Source of the DNA: Myxococcus stipitatus
Lineage (GTDB): Bacteria; Myxococcota; Myxococcia; Myxococcales; Myxococcaceae
Direction: 5' to 3'
Assembly: GCF_021412625.1 (NCBI RefSeq)
Contig: NZ_JAKCFI010000001.1
Coordinates: forward strand, 1,240,001-1,304,000
Length of the DNA stretch: 64,000 nt
Below are positions 36,527-45,008 of this stretch, piece by piece (positions within the stretch are counted from its first letter, which is position 1; each line of letters opens with the position of its first letter). Made by a program: the position numbers and the translations under genes. The notes under the pieces were generated by a model. The model did no database searches. It saw only the letters and a program-made list of their open reading frames with translations, and was not told where the DNA came from.

Positions 36527-37687
36527 CTAGCGCACGAACTCCCAGGCGTCCGTCCAGTGGCTGCCGGTGCCGGGGGCGTAGTAGGGCGCGGCGCCCTTGC
36601 ACCAGCCGGAGTAGGGGAAGGGCTTGCAGCGGTAGACGTGCCCGTCGGTGCCCTGCACGAGCGTGCCGGCGATGTAGCTGGCGAGCCCGTCGGGGTACGC
36701 GTACTGCGGCGTCTCGCCGCCGCCGGTGGGCTTCTCGATGTCGAGCTGGAAGGTGTCGCTGGCCTCGCGCGAGTAGACGCGGTTGGCGGTCGCGCTCTGC
36801 TCGGGGACGACGCCGCCGGAGGCTTGCAGCACGCCCACCTGGACGCGGCTGGACGTGCTGTTGACCCGCTGCGCGAGGTTGTACATCCACGTGGCCGCGG
36901 GCGTCGCGGCGCCGAGCGTCAGCGGGTGCGTCTCCGCGTCACCGCCGCCGCTGTTGAACACGCGCAGCGTCACCTTGCTCTGCGCGGGCAGGTCCTCGCG
37001 GGCCAGCACCGCGCCCAGCTCCTTCCAGGAGGTGGGCGGCGGCGGCGTGTCGCTGAACTTCACGTCGTTGCAGGCGTAGAAGGCCTCCGGGGAGTCCGAG
37101 CGCTGCCAGATGGTGTAGATGACGTGCGGCCCGGTGCGCCCCTGGGGGAACGGACAGGTGAAGCGGTAGCGGTTGTTCGTCGGGGCCGAGGGCGCCGTCA
37201 GCGTGCAGAAGGGCGCGTCCTCCAGGTCCGACCACTTCAACGGCCGCATGGGGTCGTAGCCCTCCTTCGTGACGTAGAGGTGGAAGTAGGCCGTGGCGTG
37301 CACGGCCGTGGCGTGGAAGACGAACTCGAACCGCCCGCTGGCGTCCGGGGCGATGAGCGTGGAGGGCCAGTCCGCGCGCGCCAGGTCCAGCCCCTTGTGG
37401 CTCTCGTTCGCCGCGCTGCACAGCTTGCCGTCCGGGATGAGCTCGCGGTGGCGGCCATTGGCCGCGCCCTGCCGCACGCCGTTCCAGTCATAGAGCGCCT
37501 GGGTGCCGCCCACCTGGATGGCGGCCTTGCACGCCGCGGACTTGGGCGTCTCCGGCCCCTCCTTGAAGCAGCTGTAGACGCGGCTGAGCGGGACCTCCAT
37601 GGAGCCGTGCGCCTGGGCCAGGCTCGCGGACAGCAGCGACAAGACGACGAGCGACGACGAGAGGGGCCTCTGGATTGCTGGGTGCAT
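36527..37687 (-). CDS. Lytic polysaccharide monooxygenase (AA10) with carbohydrate-binding C-terminus
   Basis: Secreted copper enzyme that oxidatively cleaves chitin or cellulose. The signal peptide ends SLAQA-H so that His27 becomes the mature N-terminus, as required. The second copper His is H130 in ATAVHATAYF, in the family TA-x-H motif; AFYACNDVKF supplies the axial Phe region. Domain order: AA10 (27-~215), a GbpA-like second beta domain (~225-335), and a C-terminal chitin-binding module of the CBM5/12 or CBM73 sort (~345-386: YRCKPFPYSGWCKG, WTDAWEFV). Length 386. Start ATG 37687 follows AGGAGGAAGGG. Predatory myxobacteria degrade polymers this way; chitin is the likelier substrate because of the GbpA-like layout. 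Confidence 0.88.
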   Translation of the reverse strand: MHPAIQRPLSSSLVVLSLLSASLAQAHGSMEVPLSRVYSCFKEGPETPKSAACKAAIQVGGTQALYDWNGVRQGAANGRHRELIPDGKLCSAANESHKGLDLARADWPSTLIAPDASGRFEFVFHATAVHATAYFHLYVTKEGYDPMRPLKWSDLEDAPFCTLTAPSAPTNNRYRFTCPFPQGRTGPHVIYTIWQRSDSPEAFYACNDVKFSDTPPPPTSWKELGAVLAREDLPAQSKVTLRVFNSGGGDAETHPLTLGAATPAATWMYNLAQRVNSTSSRVQVGVLQASGGVVPEQSATANRVYSREASDTFQLDIEKPTGGGETPQYAYPDGLASYIAGTLVQGTDGHVYRCKPFPYSGWCKGAAPYYAPGTGSHWTDAWEFVR

Positions 37688-37819
37688 CCCTTCCTCCTGT
37701 GCGGGGAGATGGAGGAGGGGCGGCGGGAAATCGGGTCACCGCCGGAACGAAAAAGCGGCGACGCGTCCCGTGGGAGGAGCGCGCCGCCGCCGTTCGCGAC
37801 GGGACTGTCGACTGGCCGA

Positions 37820-38530
37820 CTACCGGCGACGGCCGAACAGTCGCAGGAGGGCGAGGAACAGGTTGATGAAGTCCAGGTAGAGCGTCAGCGCGCCCACGAT
37901 GCTCACCGTGGCGGCGCTGCTGTAGCCCGTGCCGGCGTGCATCTCCCGCAGCTTCTGCGTGTCGTACGCCGTCAGGCCGGCGAAGACGAGGACGGCCGCG
38001 CACGACTTGACGAAGGACAGCGCGTCACTCTGCACGAAGAGGTTGACGATGCCGGCGATGACGATGCCGAACAGCCCCATGAAGAGGAACGTGGCCCAGC
38101 CGCTCAGGTCCTTCTTGGTGAAGGTGCCGTACAGGGCCATCGCGCCGTACACGCCCGCGGTCAGGAAGAACGCCTGCCCCATGCTGGCGAACGTGTAGAC
38201 GAGCGCGAGGATGGAGAACGTCATCCCCGTCAGCGCCGAGTAGCCGATGAAGAGCGCGCCGGCCGCCGGCCCGGACAGTCGCGGCGCCAGGAACGACAGC
38301 GCGAACACCGCGCCGAGCTGCACCAGGATGAAGGCCAGCGGCCAGCTGGCCACCAGTCGCAGGAGGGACTCGTTGGCCAGCGTCACCATCATCATGGTGC
38401 CGGTGACGAGCAGTCCTCCGAACATCCACCCGTGCACGCGCGACATGAACGCGCGCTGTGACTCCCGCACGAGCACGGAATCGACCGAGCCGCGCTCGTC
38501 CGTCTGCCACCCCGAAGTTTCCCAGGCCAT
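37820..38530 (-). CDS. Bax inhibitor-1 / YccA-family membrane protein
   Basis: 236-residue polytopic protein with seven hydrophobic helices. The ending GALTLYLDFINLFLALLRLFGRRR is diagnostic of the family, as is AGLTAYDTQKLREM with the conserved Asp. In other organisms members act as pH-sensitive calcium leak channels (BsYetJ) or modulate FtsH (YccA); no role can be read here. Start is placed at ATG 38530, which has AAGGA upstream and removes an Arg-rich extension present in the longer frame. It lies between the LPMO and the ATP-grasp-like gene, all on the minus strand, with gaps of about 100-130 nt, so probably separate units. Confidence 0.9.
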   Translation of the reverse strand: MAWETSGWQTDERGSVDSVLVRESQRAFMSRVHGWMFGGLLVTGTMMMVTLANESLLRLVASWPLAFILVQLGAVFALSFLAPRLSGPAAGALFIGYSALTGMTFSILALVYTFASMGQAFFLTAGVYGAMALYGTFTKKDLSGWATFLFMGLFGIVIAGIVNLFVQSDALSFVKSCAAVLVFAGLTAYDTQKLREMHAGTGYSSAATVSIVGALTLYLDFINLFLALLRLFGRRR

Positions 38531-38635
38531 GAATCGTTTCGTCCTTTCACGCCAGGCCCAGGCCCGGCGGCGCACAGCTCGAATGACGCGTCGACCGGGA
38601 CGTGCGCGAGGCCCCGGCCTGACCAAAGACCCTAC

Positions 38636-40108
38636 CTAAATCGCCTTCCACGCCAGCAAAAGCTTCGACGCCACTTCCGTGGTGATGAGCGGCAACACCC
38701 CGCCGCCGCCCACGATATTCACGATTTCCGCCACCGAACCCCGGCACACTCCGCCCCACGTGGGCTGCTTCGCCAGTCCAACGGATGCGTAGGCGGAGTA
38801 ATCCACGAAGAAGGAGGTCGGGACGACCGAGCCCGTTTGCTCGCACAGCAGGTGCTCTTCCGGCGGGGAGTCGACGATCTGCTGCACCACGAAGCCGCCC
38901 CCGGTCGCGTCCGTGGCGGCGCGGGCGCACAGCTCCGGCCAGCCCAGCTGCTCACCGTAGGCCGCCTTCACGCGCTCGTCGTACGGCACCGTGCCCTGCG
39001 AGCGTCCGAGGAAGACGGCCTTGCCGCCATAATCCCACGCCCGCTTGAGCACGAAGCGGGCCGGCGTCGCCGCGACGAGCGCGACCAGGTCGTCCACCCG
39101 CTCACCGTCCGGCCCCGTGGTGGGACCGGGGCGGAAGACGCGGGTCCACGGCACGGAGGCGCCAATCGCCTCCAGCTCCTCGGGCGTCAACCCGGCGGCG
39201 TCGGCGAGGTGGGGCTCCGCGAGCGCCTGCGACAGGCGCGCGAAGGTGGACTTCACCTCCACCTGCGAGGCGGGAGGGTTGAGGAACACGGCCTTCCTTC
39301 CCGGCACCGTGGCCAGGAAGTCCTCCACCCAGGGCGAGGGAGACTGCTCGAGCCGCCGCACGAAGAGGTGTCGGTAGACCAGGTCGTACTTCTTGCCGCG
39401 CACCTCGAAGGCGTCGTCGCCGGACACCTCGTCGGGGTGGACGATGTCCGCGTCCGCGCCCAGCTCCCGGAAGCGCTCGCACAACCACCGCAGCTCCGAA
39501 ATCTGCGCGTCGTTGCGGCGGCACAGGAGCGCGACGGTGTCCGGCATCTTCCCGGGGCGCTCCGCCGCGTAGCCGTCCAGCAGCGCGCGATAGAGCGCCA
39601 GCGCGTTGCTGCCGTTGAGCGCCAGCAGGGAGGGCAGGGCCTTCTCCGGGTAGCGCAGGTGGCGCGCCACCACCTCGATGAAGGTGCGGGCCGCGATGTC
39701 GGAGTAGCCCTGCATCGCGGGGATGGTCGCGTTGACCTCCAGCGCGTAGGGCTTGCCGCCGGAGACGAAGTAGTCGACGCGCGTCGTCGCCAGCCGCTGG
39801 GACTGCTTCCAGGTGCGCTCGGCGAGCGCGCGCTCGAGCGGGGACAGGGCGCCCAGGAGCTGCTCCGCGTCGGGGCCGCCGAGGATGGCGCGCGCCATCT
39901 TCACGGTGGCGGAGGACAGGCGCGCGGACAGCTCCGCCCGGCGACGGATCTCCGCGGCGTCGAGAATCACCGGCGTCGCGGTGATGGGGATGGGGCGGGT
40001 GGTGCCATCCTGCTGCGTCACCGCCAGGCCCCGCTTGTACGCGAGCTGAGACAGCTCTTGCGCGAAGTGGCGCGCCTGGTGCCTCAGCACGTCGATGAAC
40101 TCTTGCAC
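38636..40108 (-). CDS. ATP-grasp-like protein with permuted motif order
   Basis: 490-residue cytoplasmic protein that I read as an ATP-grasp ligase relative. The metal-binding strand YALEVNATIPAMQGY (E124, N126) comes first, while the nucleotide-binding strand FVLKRAWDYGGKAV (K355, G361-K363) comes more than 200 residues later. In ordinary ATP-grasp enzymes the order is the reverse, so this looks circularly permuted, as in the CP_ATPgrasp families. RVDYFVSGGKPYALEVN and TWGGVCRGS also look catalytic. Start GTG 40108 begins VQEFIDVLRHQ; the frame open to 40333 is an Arg-rich extension that overlaps the divergent promoter at 40248-40276. No partner is evident, and substrates are unknown. Confidence 0.65.
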   Translation of the reverse strand: MQEFIDVLRHQARHFAQELSQLAYKRGLAVTQQDGTTRPIPITATPVILDAAEIRRRAELSARLSSATVKMARAILGGPDAEQLLGALSPLERALAERTWKQSQRLATTRVDYFVSGGKPYALEVNATIPAMQGYSDIAARTFIEVVARHLRYPEKALPSLLALNGSNALALYRALLDGYAAERPGKMPDTVALLCRRNDAQISELRWLCERFRELGADADIVHPDEVSGDDAFEVRGKKYDLVYRHLFVRRLEQSPSPWVEDFLATVPGRKAVFLNPPASQVEVKSTFARLSQALAEPHLADAAGLTPEELEAIGASVPWTRVFRPGPTTGPDGERVDDLVALVAATPARFVLKRAWDYGGKAVFLGRSQGTVPYDERVKAAYGEQLGWPELCARAATDATGGGFVVQQIVDSPPEEHLLCEQTGSVVPTSFFVDYSAYASVGLAKQPTWGGVCRGSVAEIVNIVGGGGVLPLITTEVASKLLLAWKAI

Positions 40109-40247
40109 GGAAGTGTCTGTCCTTCGGCTGACCCGGGCCTCGCCGGGGCGGGGGAACCTATGTCCGGAGAGGGCCACCGGTCCATCGCCCACGCACCCGT
40201 CCGTCTCCCGCAAGCCGCGTCCTGGTGTGTGTGTCTTTCCGTGTGGC

Positions 40248-40276
40248 TTGCACGCGCCTTGCGTCTGGCTTACAAA
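40248..40276 (+). promoter_or_regulatory. Promoter of the small H-x2-C-x-E-H membrane protein gene
   Basis: TTGCAC (40248-40253), 17-nt spacer, TACAAA (40271-40276); five and four matches to the consensus hexamers. The predicted transcript starts about 20 nt before GTG 40303, ruling out the frame start at 40225. Confidence 0.6.
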
Positions 40277-40302
40277 CCCGCGTCTCCTCCTCTCCCGAAA
40301 AC

Positions 40303-40740
40303 GTGCGCCCCTCTTCGCCCTCGTTGCCCTCACGTCTCGTCCGGTCGCGCCTGCTGGCGCTGCCGCTCGTGCTCGTGTGCGCGATGGCCTACATGGGGAG
40401 CGTGCTGCACTTCGTGCTCGTCCAGCACGTCACGTGCCTGGAACACGGCGAAGTGGTCCACCTGGAGGAAGGCTCCACGCATGCGCTCGTCGCGGGCGTG
40501 GAGGAACACTTCGATGACGTCCGGTTCGCCTCGCGACAGGACGCTCCCGTGGGCCATGGGGCGGATGCCCACTGTGCCCACCCGTTGATCCGCCGGGAGG
40601 CCCCGCCTCCGGCGACGGGGACCCCTGGAATCTCCGGGGTCTCGACCCGCTCCGAGCCCGCGCTGGCCGTGTTCCGCTTCCACGCGGAGCCGGTCGCCCG
40701 GCTGCACCTGGCCCCCAAGGCCTCGCCTCCTCGCGCCTGA
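40303..40740 (+). CDS. Small single-pass exported protein with H-x2-C-x-E-H motif, possible metal binder
   Basis: 145 residues. A hydrophobic helix (LLALPLVLVCAMAYMGSVL, about residues 17-35) is followed by QHVTCLEHGEVVHLEE, then a His-rich stretch ending DAHCAHPL, a variable part, and the C-terminus LHLAPKASPPRA. The gene product at 51676-52101 shares the same plan: LVRS before the helix, LH after it, H-x2-C-x-E-H, a later H-x2-C-x2-L, and APKASPP-x-RA or similar at the end. That one heads a zinc-type ABC uptake unit, so a periplasmic metal-handling role is inferred. Start GTG 40303 is set by the promoter. No known family comes to mind; it is distantly like DUF2946-type small exported proteins. 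Confidence 0.65.
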   Translation: MRPSSPSLPSRLVRSRLLALPLVLVCAMAYMGSVLHFVLVQHVTCLEHGEVVHLEEGSTHALVAGVEEHFDDVRFASRQDAPVGHGADAHCAHPLIRREAPPPATGTPGISGVSTRSEPALAVFRFHAEPVARLHLAPKASPPRA

Positions 40741-41039
40741 GCCGTCGCACCAGGACGGCCGTCCCGGCTCCGGGCACTCGCATGCCCTGAGCGGACGCTG
40801 GTTCGTGGCCCACGTGTGATCTCACGCCCTACATCTTCGGGGTCGTGAGGCGCTCGCGCGCGACGCGCCGGGGGATGGCTCGTTTCTCCTGCGTGCACGC
40901 TCTCGCCCCCCGTGTCGCGCGGCTCCCGCGCGATTTCCGCCATGCCTCCGGCGTCCGTTCCGTCCTCGCCTCCACCGGTGGGGGCCGGTGCGGCGTGGGT
41001 GGCTGGCATTCCGCAGTCCATCCACGTGGAGCAACACAC

Positions 41040-41534
41040 ATGCACAAGAAGCTTCTGTCCGCCCTCCTGCTGTCCACCGCGCTGCTCACCGCCGCCTGCG
41101 GCGATGACGACGAGACGCCCGAGGAGGGCGTCGACGTCGAGGGGTGCGAGCACCTGCGCGAGGGGCCGTCCGTCGCCGTCGCCGCGACCACCACGGGCAC
41201 GCCTCCGGCGGTCGACGACAACCACCGGCGCTACGACATCGCCCTCGTGGAGGGGGCGGCGGGCCACTCGGGCGCCGTGACGTTCGCGGCGTCCGAGGCC
41301 ACCGACTACGTCCTCTACCTGAGCGCGGACGTCCCGGTGCGCATCACCGACGCCTCCGGCGCCGAGGTGGAGCTCGAGGAGAGCGCCAAGGGCTCCGAGT
41401 CGTGCTCGGAGATCAAGGGCCGGCACGTGGTGCCCCTCTCCGTGGGCACCTTCACCTTCACGTTCGGCCCCACCCCCACGGCGGATGTCTCCCTGGTCAT
41501 CGAAGAGGCGTCTCACGAAGGCCACGAGCACTAG
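41040..41534 (+). CDS. Lipoprotein with His-rich C-terminus
   Basis: 164-residue lipoprotein: MHKKLLSALLLSTALLTAAC (Cys20 as lipid site), an acidic patch GDDDETPEEG, then a beta-rich domain (VTFAASEATDYVLYLSAD ... TFTFTFGPTPTADVSLVI) and the terminal EASHEGHEH. Two more Cys (in VEGCEHL and SESCSEI) may pair. The His-rich tail and the position after the small H-x2-C-x-E-H gene suggest periplasmic metal binding or sensing, but that is inference. Start ATG 41040 has GGAG 8 nt upstream; the longer frame from 40845 has no ribosome site. The 299-nt gap upstream contains nothing I recognise. A hairpin follows the stop. Confidence 0.68.
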   Translation: MHKKLLSALLLSTALLTAACGDDDETPEEGVDVEGCEHLREGPSVAVAATTTGTPPAVDDNHRRYDIALVEGAAGHSGAVTFAASEATDYVLYLSADVPVRITDASGAEVELEESAKGSESCSEIKGRHVVPLSVGTFTFTFGPTPTADVSLVIEEASHEGHEH

Positions 41535-41543
41535 CAGGTGGCT

Positions 41544-41569
41544 CACCCCGGGCCCTGGCGCCCGGGGTG
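41544..41569 (+). terminator. Perfect 10-bp hairpin after the His-rich lipoprotein gene
   Basis: CACCCCGGGC and GCCCGGGGTG with a 6-nt loop, 9 nt after the stop, followed by TT but no long T-run. Confidence 0.5.
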
Positions 41570-41622
41570 TTCCGCCCACCTTATCGACCTGGCCCCCGCG
41601 CCAGGTCCCCAGGAGACACGAC

Positions 41623-42003
41623 ATGGGAGCCTTCCAGCAGTTCCTGAACGAGAAGCACATCACCCCGGCCACGGTGCTGCGGCTGTCGCGACAGCTCGAG
41701 GCCCGGGGCGGGGAGCACCACCTCCTGTCGCGCAAGCGCGCCACGAAGCGGCGTGACAAGGAGACCCAGGGCAAGAGCTACACGGAGCTGGGCCTGTCGA
41801 AGCCGCCCAGCGGCCGGGGTGTCAGCGCCCAGCAGCTCGAGGCCGCGCTCGCGGACCAGCCGCTGACGCGCAAGGTGCGCGGCAAGCTCGTGCGCGCCAT
41901 CAACGCGGTGCTGTCCAAGCAGGGCGGCGGCGCGGTGGATTCCAAGGCCTTGTTCGGCGACGCGGCCGTGCGCGCGGGACCGGCGAAGAAGGCCGCGAGC
42001 TAG
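41623..42003 (+). CDS. Hypothetical basic protein
   Basis: 126 residues, rich in Lys/Arg, with no signal peptide or membrane segment. It opens GAFQQFLNEKHITPATVLRLS, has a basic middle (LLSRKRATKRRDKETQGK), and a helical second half (RGVSAQQLEAALADQPLTRK). The composition suggests a nucleic-acid-binding or ribosome-associated protein, but no family is recognised. Start ATG 41623 with AGGAG 8 nt upstream. The next gene starts 16 nt after its stop, so the two are probably co-transcribed. Confidence 0.6.
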   Translation: MGAFQQFLNEKHITPATVLRLSRQLEARGGEHHLLSRKRATKRRDKETQGKSYTELGLSKPPSGRGVSAQQLEAALADQPLTRKVRGKLVRAINAVLSKQGGGAVDSKALFGDAAVRAGPAKKAAS

Positions 42004-42019
42004 GGGACGGGGCGCTCTC

Positions 42020-42661
42020 GTGTCCGGTGACGCCATCCCGCCCTTGCTGCCCGCCGACGCCCTCCGCGACGGCGCGCGGCTGTTCGACACCACGCTGTGG
42101 TGCCTCGGACAGGACGTGCTCTGCCCGGAGGGCAACCTGCTGCTGCGCCGAGGGCTCGCCCGGCACGCGCGGCCAGCGGGCGTGGAAGGGCAGAGCGCGT
42201 ATTCGGTGGCGTTGCCGGAGGGAGGGCGCTTGTTCCTCTGGGGGTTTGGCGCGTTGTGCGAGTGCGGTGAGGCCGTCTTCGTCCCACGGGACGGCTTCAC
42301 CCCTCGGTGGTTGGAGCGCGCGCCAGCGGGGCCCGCCTACCGTGCCTGTGATTTGGGCTCGGGGCGGGCTCCCGTGACGGACGTGGAGCGACGCGAGGTC
42401 CGCCGTGGGTTGGCGGGCCTGTCCGCGTGGCTCGCCGGGCACGAGGAATGGGTGGCCCGGGAAGTGGGACCCGACTGGAGGCGCGCGTGTCTGCGTGAGC
42501 GGCGACGCGCGCCCCCGGTTCCGGCGGAGGCGCTCGGTGAAGCCTGGGCCCGACTCGGCTCGCGCATCCGCTCCCTCGATTCTGCTTTCAACGCCTGTGT
42601 CGCCCCGGGCTCCGGGGCCGTGGGAGGTCATCATGCTGGCACGACTGCTTCGCAACGATGA
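42020..42661 (+). CDS. Hypothetical protein
   Basis: 213-residue protein I do not recognise. No signal peptide or helix across the membrane. It has a beta-rich N-terminal half with several Cys (LWCLGQDVLCPEGNLLLRRG, GALCECGEAVFVPRDG) that could chelate metal, and an Arg-rich helical second half ending with a His-containing tail. Start GTG 42020; ribosome site weak, so coupling to the upstream gene is likely. The last 29 nt overlap the start of the following TPR gene in another frame, indicating a shared transcript. The tail beyond about residue 195 is low complexity. Confidence 0.5.
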   Translation: MSGDAIPPLLPADALRDGARLFDTTLWCLGQDVLCPEGNLLLRRGLARHARPAGVEGQSAYSVALPEGGRLFLWGFGALCECGEAVFVPRDGFTPRWLERAPAGPAYRACDLGSGRAPVTDVERREVRRGLAGLSAWLAGHEEWVAREVGPDWRRACLRERRRAPPVPAEALGEAWARLGSRIRSLDSAFNACVAPGSGAVGGHHAGTTASQR

Positions 42662-44357
42662 GTCATCCGTCTACGTCCAGGCTCCCTGGGAGGACCTGCC
42701 GGACCGGGCCCTGCCGCGACCGCCGCTGCGCGAGGGGCTGGGGACTTCGCACCTGCCCGTGAGCACGCGGGTCCCCCTGGCCCAGGCGTTCTTCGACCAG
42801 GGGTTGTGCCTGCTGCACCTGGGCTGGGGTCCGGAGGCCCGCCGCGCCTTCGCGGAGGCGACGCGCCACGACCCGGACCTGGCGATGGCCTGGTGGGGCC
42901 TGGCGCTGACGCGGGGCCCCGGCGCGCGCTTCGCCTCCGCGCGCGCCGAGGCCATGGGGCGCGCGCTCGCGCTGAGCGAGGGCCTGCCGGACCTCGAGCA
43001 GCGCTACATCGTCGCGGCCAGCCTGCTCGCGGAGAAGGGGCCCTCCAACGGGCGCCATGCCTTCGTGCGGGAGATGGAGTGCCTCATCGACCGCTACCCC
43101 GAGGACGCGGAGGCGCGGCTGCTGCTCGCCGGGTTCCTGCTGGAAGGCTACGAGCCCGACGGCCGCCCCTCCCAGGGGCAGCCGTATGCGCAGTCCCTGC
43201 TGCGCGAGCTGCTGCGGACGAATCCCGACCACGCGGGCGTCCACATGGCGTGGGTGAACGCGATGCTGCCGAGCCCTCGGCCGGAGGTCGCGCGGGAGAG
43301 CGCGCTGCGGCTGCTGACGCTCGCGCCCGGGGCGAGCCCCGCGCTGCTCGCCGCTGGGCGGCTGCTGGGCAGGGTGGGGGACGTGGCGGCGGCGAACCGC
43401 GCGTTGGAGGCCGCGGTGGACCTGGATGACGCGTACCTCGCCCGCGAGTCGCTGTCGGCGGAAGCGGCCCCGTGCGCCGAGCACGCGATGCGCCTGCTCT
43501 GCCAGGGGTGCTCGGAGGCCGGGCGGTACATCGACGCCCAGACGTGGGCGCGCCGGCTGCGCCACCGCGTGGATGCCGCGGGCGCGGAGCCCCAGGCCGT
43601 GCTGTTCGCCGCATCCACCCTGGTGGCGGCGCACCTGCGCTTCGGATTCTGCCGCGCGGCGGCGGACGTGCCGCTGGAGCTGGTGGGGGAGCCGACGCCC
43701 GCGGAGCTGGGCCTGCGGGACGGCCTGCGGCTGTACACGCGTGGCATCAGCGCGCTGGACGCGGGGCGGCTGGTGGAGGTCGAGCGCGCCTGTGATGCGC
43801 TCGATGCGTTGCACCCGCGCCTGTCCGAGCTGCGCCGGGGCGAAGGACGCGCCCTGTGCCCCCGCGACGTGGCGCGCGTGGTGGAGGTGGCGGCGCAGGA
43901 GCTGCGCGGCGCGATGGAGGCCCGTCGAGGCGAGGCGGGGCGCGCGGAGGCCACGCTGATTCGCGCCAGCCGCATGGAGCGGCGCCTGCGTCCGGCCGGC
44001 CCCGCGCCCTTCTCGCGGTCCTCCCGTGAGACGCTCTCGCGGGTCCGCCTGCGTGACGCGCGCGAGGCCAGGGCGCTGGAGCTGGCGCGGGTGCTCGTCG
44101 ACGAGCGACCCGGTTGTGGCCACTACCGGCTCCTCATGGCGGAGGCCCACGCCGCGGCGAAGGACCACACGTCGGCGGTGCGCGACTTCAGCGCGTTCCT
44201 GGAGTGCTGGCGCGACGCGGACGCGCACCTGCCCGAGCTGCACCGGGCCCGCGTGTTCGTGGCCGGGCGCGGTCGCATCCTCCGTCTGGTCCACAACGCG
44301 GACCTGCCGCCTCCCGTGACGCCGGACTTCCGGCCGCTGGAGAAGGTGTCCTGCTAG
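42633..44357 (+). CDS. TPR-repeat protein
   Basis: 574-residue soluble protein built from helical tetratricopeptide-like repeats, for example FDQGLCLLHLGWGPEARRAF / EATRHDPDLAMAWWGLA near residues 50-90 and further copies to the end. An N-terminal family resemblance is to proteins that open with a TPR pair followed by DLEQRYI and a Pro-Glu-D-A-E repeat. No enzyme motif or signal peptide. Start ATG 42633 has GGGAGGT 4 nt upstream and overlaps the preceding gene by 29 nt; the frame from 42405 is a shadow. It probably works as a scaffold with the two small neighbours; a hairpin follows its stop. Confidence 0.75.
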   Translation: MLARLLRNDESSVYVQAPWEDLPDRALPRPPLREGLGTSHLPVSTRVPLAQAFFDQGLCLLHLGWGPEARRAFAEATRHDPDLAMAWWGLALTRGPGARFASARAEAMGRALALSEGLPDLEQRYIVAASLLAEKGPSNGRHAFVREMECLIDRYPEDAEARLLLAGFLLEGYEPDGRPSQGQPYAQSLLRELLRTNPDHAGVHMAWVNAMLPSPRPEVARESALRLLTLAPGASPALLAAGRLLGRVGDVAAANRALEAAVDLDDAYLARESLSAEAAPCAEHAMRLLCQGCSEAGRYIDAQTWARRLRHRVDAAGAEPQAVLFAASTLVAAHLRFGFCRAAADVPLELVGEPTPAELGLRDGLRLYTRGISALDAGRLVEVERACDALDALHPRLSELRRGEGRALCPRDVARVVEVAAQELRGAMEARRGEAGRAEATLIRASRMERRLRPAGPAPFSRSSRETLSRVRLRDAREARALELARVLVDERPGCGHYRLLMAEAHAAAKDHTSAVRDFSAFLECWRDADAHLPELHRARVFVAGRGRILRLVHNADLPPPVTPDFRPLEKVSC

Positions 44358-44361
44358 TGTT

Positions 44362-44382
44362 GCCCGCCCGAAGTCCGGGCGG
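44362..44382 (+). terminator. Hairpin after the TPR gene
   Basis: CCCGCCCG and CGGGCGGG, perfect 8-bp arms, 5-nt loop, 4 nt after the stop at 44357. No T-tract. Confidence 0.45.
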
Positions 44383-44456
44383 GTCCAGCGTCGCCGCCCG
44401 GGACGCGGGGCGGGCCCGCGCTTGACGCGTCGCCGCCGGTTGCGCGAGGAGGAGGC

Positions 44457-45005
44457 ATGCCGACCTTCCGCCTCTCGCAGGACCAAGCCGCGCTGCTCAT
44501 CATCGACGTCCAGGAGCGGCTGTGCGCCGCGATGGAGCGCGATGCCCTGGACCGGATGCTCGCCCGCACCAACGCGGCCATCGAGGGGGCGCGGGCGCTC
44601 GGGCTCCCCATCATCGTCACCGAGCAGTATCCGCAGGGGCTGGGGCCCACGCATTCGCTGGTGCGCATGCGCGTCAAGGACGTGACGCCGGTGGAGAAGC
44701 TGGAGTTCAGCGCCGCCGTGCCGCAGGTACTGTCCCTACTGGGGGCGCGCAAGCAGGTGCTGGTGGCCGGCATGGAGACGCACGTCTGTGTCTTCCAGAC
44801 GGTGCGCGACCTGGCGGAGCGGGGGCTGTCTCCCGTGCTGCTGGCGGACGCGCTCCTGTCCCGCTCGGCGGAGGACCGCCGCGTGGGGCTGGACCTGTGT
44901 CGCGACGCGGGCGGCACGGTGTCGACGGTGGAGACCGTGCTGTTCGACCTGCTCGGGCGCGCGGGCACGCCCGAGTTCAAGAAGGTCTCCGCGGCGGTCC
45001 GCTGA
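44457..45005 (+). CDS. Isochorismatase-family cysteine hydrolase
   Basis: 182-residue alpha/beta hydrolase with the full catalytic triad of the family: D17 in LLIIDVQE, K81 in VEKLEFSA, C111 in METHVCVFQT, including the Gly-Met-Glu-Thr cis-peptide region. Members hydrolyse C-N bonds in nicotinamide, ureidoacrylate, N-carbamoyl amides and similar; the short YcaC-like form here does not reveal the substrate. No isochorismate or siderophore genes are nearby. Start ATG 44457 with GAGGAGG. Its stop is 3 nt from the stop of the convergent lipoprotein gene, leaving no room for a terminator. Confidence 0.9.
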   Translation: MPTFRLSQDQAALLIIDVQERLCAAMERDALDRMLARTNAAIEGARALGLPIIVTEQYPQGLGPTHSLVRMRVKDVTPVEKLEFSAAVPQVLSLLGARKQVLVAGMETHVCVFQTVRDLAERGLSPVLLADALLSRSAEDRRVGLDLCRDAGGTVSTVETVLFDLLGRAGTPEFKKVSAAVR

Positions 45006-45008
45006 CGG

